A DNA stretch of 7,427 nt, from assembly GCA_002316675.1 (NCBI GenBank), contig DCDZ01000016.1:119921-127347 (forward strand). Direction: 5' to 3'. A model generated the notes under the pieces. That model saw only the letters and a list, made by a program, of their open reading frames with translations, ran no database searches and was not told the DNA's origin. The position numbers were made by a program, and so were the translations under genes. The DNA is from Tyzzerella sp. UBA1042 (GTDB lineage: Bacteria; Bacillota; Clostridia; Lachnospirales; Anaerotignaceae). Positions 7,175-7,427 of this stretch are shown here, in pieces (positions within the stretch are counted from its first letter, which is position 1; every line of letters begins with the position of its first letter).

Positions 7175-7342
7175 TTGATTGAAAAAATAAGGACGGTTTA
7201 TCTATGGAAATTTTCAGTATCTACTAAGGTTTATCATGTTTTCAGATACGACTTATGGCCGTGGCTGAAGAATGATCTCATTTATGCAGTGAAACCTAAT
7301 TTTTTATTCATGAGGCATTGTTTGAACTTTGAAGAGGAATGA
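7175..7342 (+). CDS. Possible small or broken open reading frame, about 55 aa, unrecognised
   Basis: The frame is open from 7163 to the stop at 7340-7342, with TTG 7175 as the only plausible start; the ribosome binding site is weak (GAAAG near 7161). The composition looks protein-like, with KVYHVFRYDLWPWLKND in the middle and FEEE at the end, but I recognise no family. ATG 7204 has AAGGA (7189-7193) upstream and reads MEIFSIY then stop. Removing one T near 7222 would join it to the KVYHVF frame, which suggests either a frameshifted remnant or coincidence. The stop overlaps the ATG at 7339 as ATGA. Confidence 0.2.
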   Translation: MIEKIRTVYLWKFSVSTKVYHVFRYDLWPWLKNDLIYAVKPNFLFMRHCLNFEEE

Positions 7343-7427
7343 AATACCGAAAGGGTTTTTTCTATGAAAAAAGAAAAAATGACGATATTGCCATGAAAAT
7401 ATACGAAGACGGCTATAACTATTCGCA
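7339..7427 (+). CDS. Possible 5' end of a gene cut by the window, unrecognised
   Basis: From ATG 7339 the frame stays open to the end and reads KNDDIAMKIYEDGYNYS near the edge. That resembles the first helix of helix-turn-helix domains in DNA-binding proteins (a hydrophobic-charged pattern with YxDGxxYS), but only 29 codons are visible, so this is a guess. AGAGG (7333-7337) is too close to ATG 7339 to serve well. The better-placed site, AAAGGG (7350-7355), is 8 nt before ATG 7364, which is in a different frame and stops at 7394-7396. One extra A in the run at 7374-7379 would join that start to the open frame as MKKEKNDDIAMKIYEDG. Confidence 0.35.
   Translation, partial: MKYRKGFFYEKRKNDDIAMKIYEDGYNYS

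Larger units (their letters stand above)
7100..7427. other. Region with no recognised gene; short open frames and a possible gene start at the edge
   Basis: After the terminator I see no RNA gene, insertion-sequence end or array. On the + strand there is one short unexplained open frame (7163-7342) and a frame that stays open to the window edge from 7339. Two ATG codons with fair or good ribosome binding sites (7204 and 7364) each lead to a stop within 11 codons. The minus strand shows nothing convincing. The stretch could be an untranslated leader, a decayed gene, or ordinary spacer before a gene that starts at the edge. Confidence 0.5.

Noticed and set aside
7280..7310. Resemblance of YAVKPN to the YAVKAN motif of PLP-dependent decarboxylases
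   Set aside because: Only a few residues match, with no flanking domain and no room for the enzyme.
7325..7346. Possible second T-box leader, since ACTTTGAAGAGGAA repeats the start of the leuS stem I
   Set aside because: The AGTA, AGAGAGCCG, T-box and terminator elements that should follow are absent; the 14-nt match is probably chance.
7367..7373. AAAAAAG as a programmed -1 frameshift site in the frame of ATG 7364
   Set aside because: The heptamer is not in the phase needed for tandem slippage (A-AAA-AAG) in either relevant frame, and no stimulating stem-loop is visible before the window ends.

Overview
The window looks like chromosomal DNA of a low-GC Gram-positive anaerobe, most likely a member of the Clostridia. 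The evidence is the AT-rich sequence, strong AGGAGG-type ribosome binding sites, a T-box leader on leuS, a heterodimeric ABC exporter of the LmrCD/BmrCD/TM287-288 type, and the WRGY form of LeuRS after its HVGH motif. Genus cannot be read from the sequence. All recognised genes are on the + strand.

Layout: (1) 1-2121 holds the 3' end of one ABC exporter half-transporter and the complete second half, overlapping by 11 bp. Their motif asymmetry shows that they form one heterodimer with one degenerate and one canonical ATP site. (2) 2154-2430 is a promoter followed by a leucine-type T-box riboswitch with specifier CUG, a T-box sequence and a 10-bp intrinsic terminator. It controls leuS (2607-5018), a complete 803-aa leucyl-tRNA synthetase. 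(3) A hairpin terminator closes leuS only a few bases before the ribosome binding site of a 221-aa Sfp-type 4'-phosphopantetheinyl transferase (5095-5760). (4) A clear sigma-A-type promoter drives a secreted coiled-coil M23 peptidase (5851-7026), closed by a 17-bp hairpin terminator. (5) 7100-7427 has no recognised gene. It holds short open frames and the possible start of a gene that runs off the window edge.

The genes are mostly independent housekeeping or accessory units: transport, tRNA charging with feedback on uncharged tRNA-Leu, carrier-protein activation and cell-wall remodelling. I do not see a new multi-gene system. The points most worth a second look are the SD/terminator overlap before the phosphopantetheinyl transferase, the T-box detail (specifier and compensated variant antiterminator), and the unexplained right edge, where a well-placed ribosome binding site and start lie one base out of frame with a protein-like reading frame.
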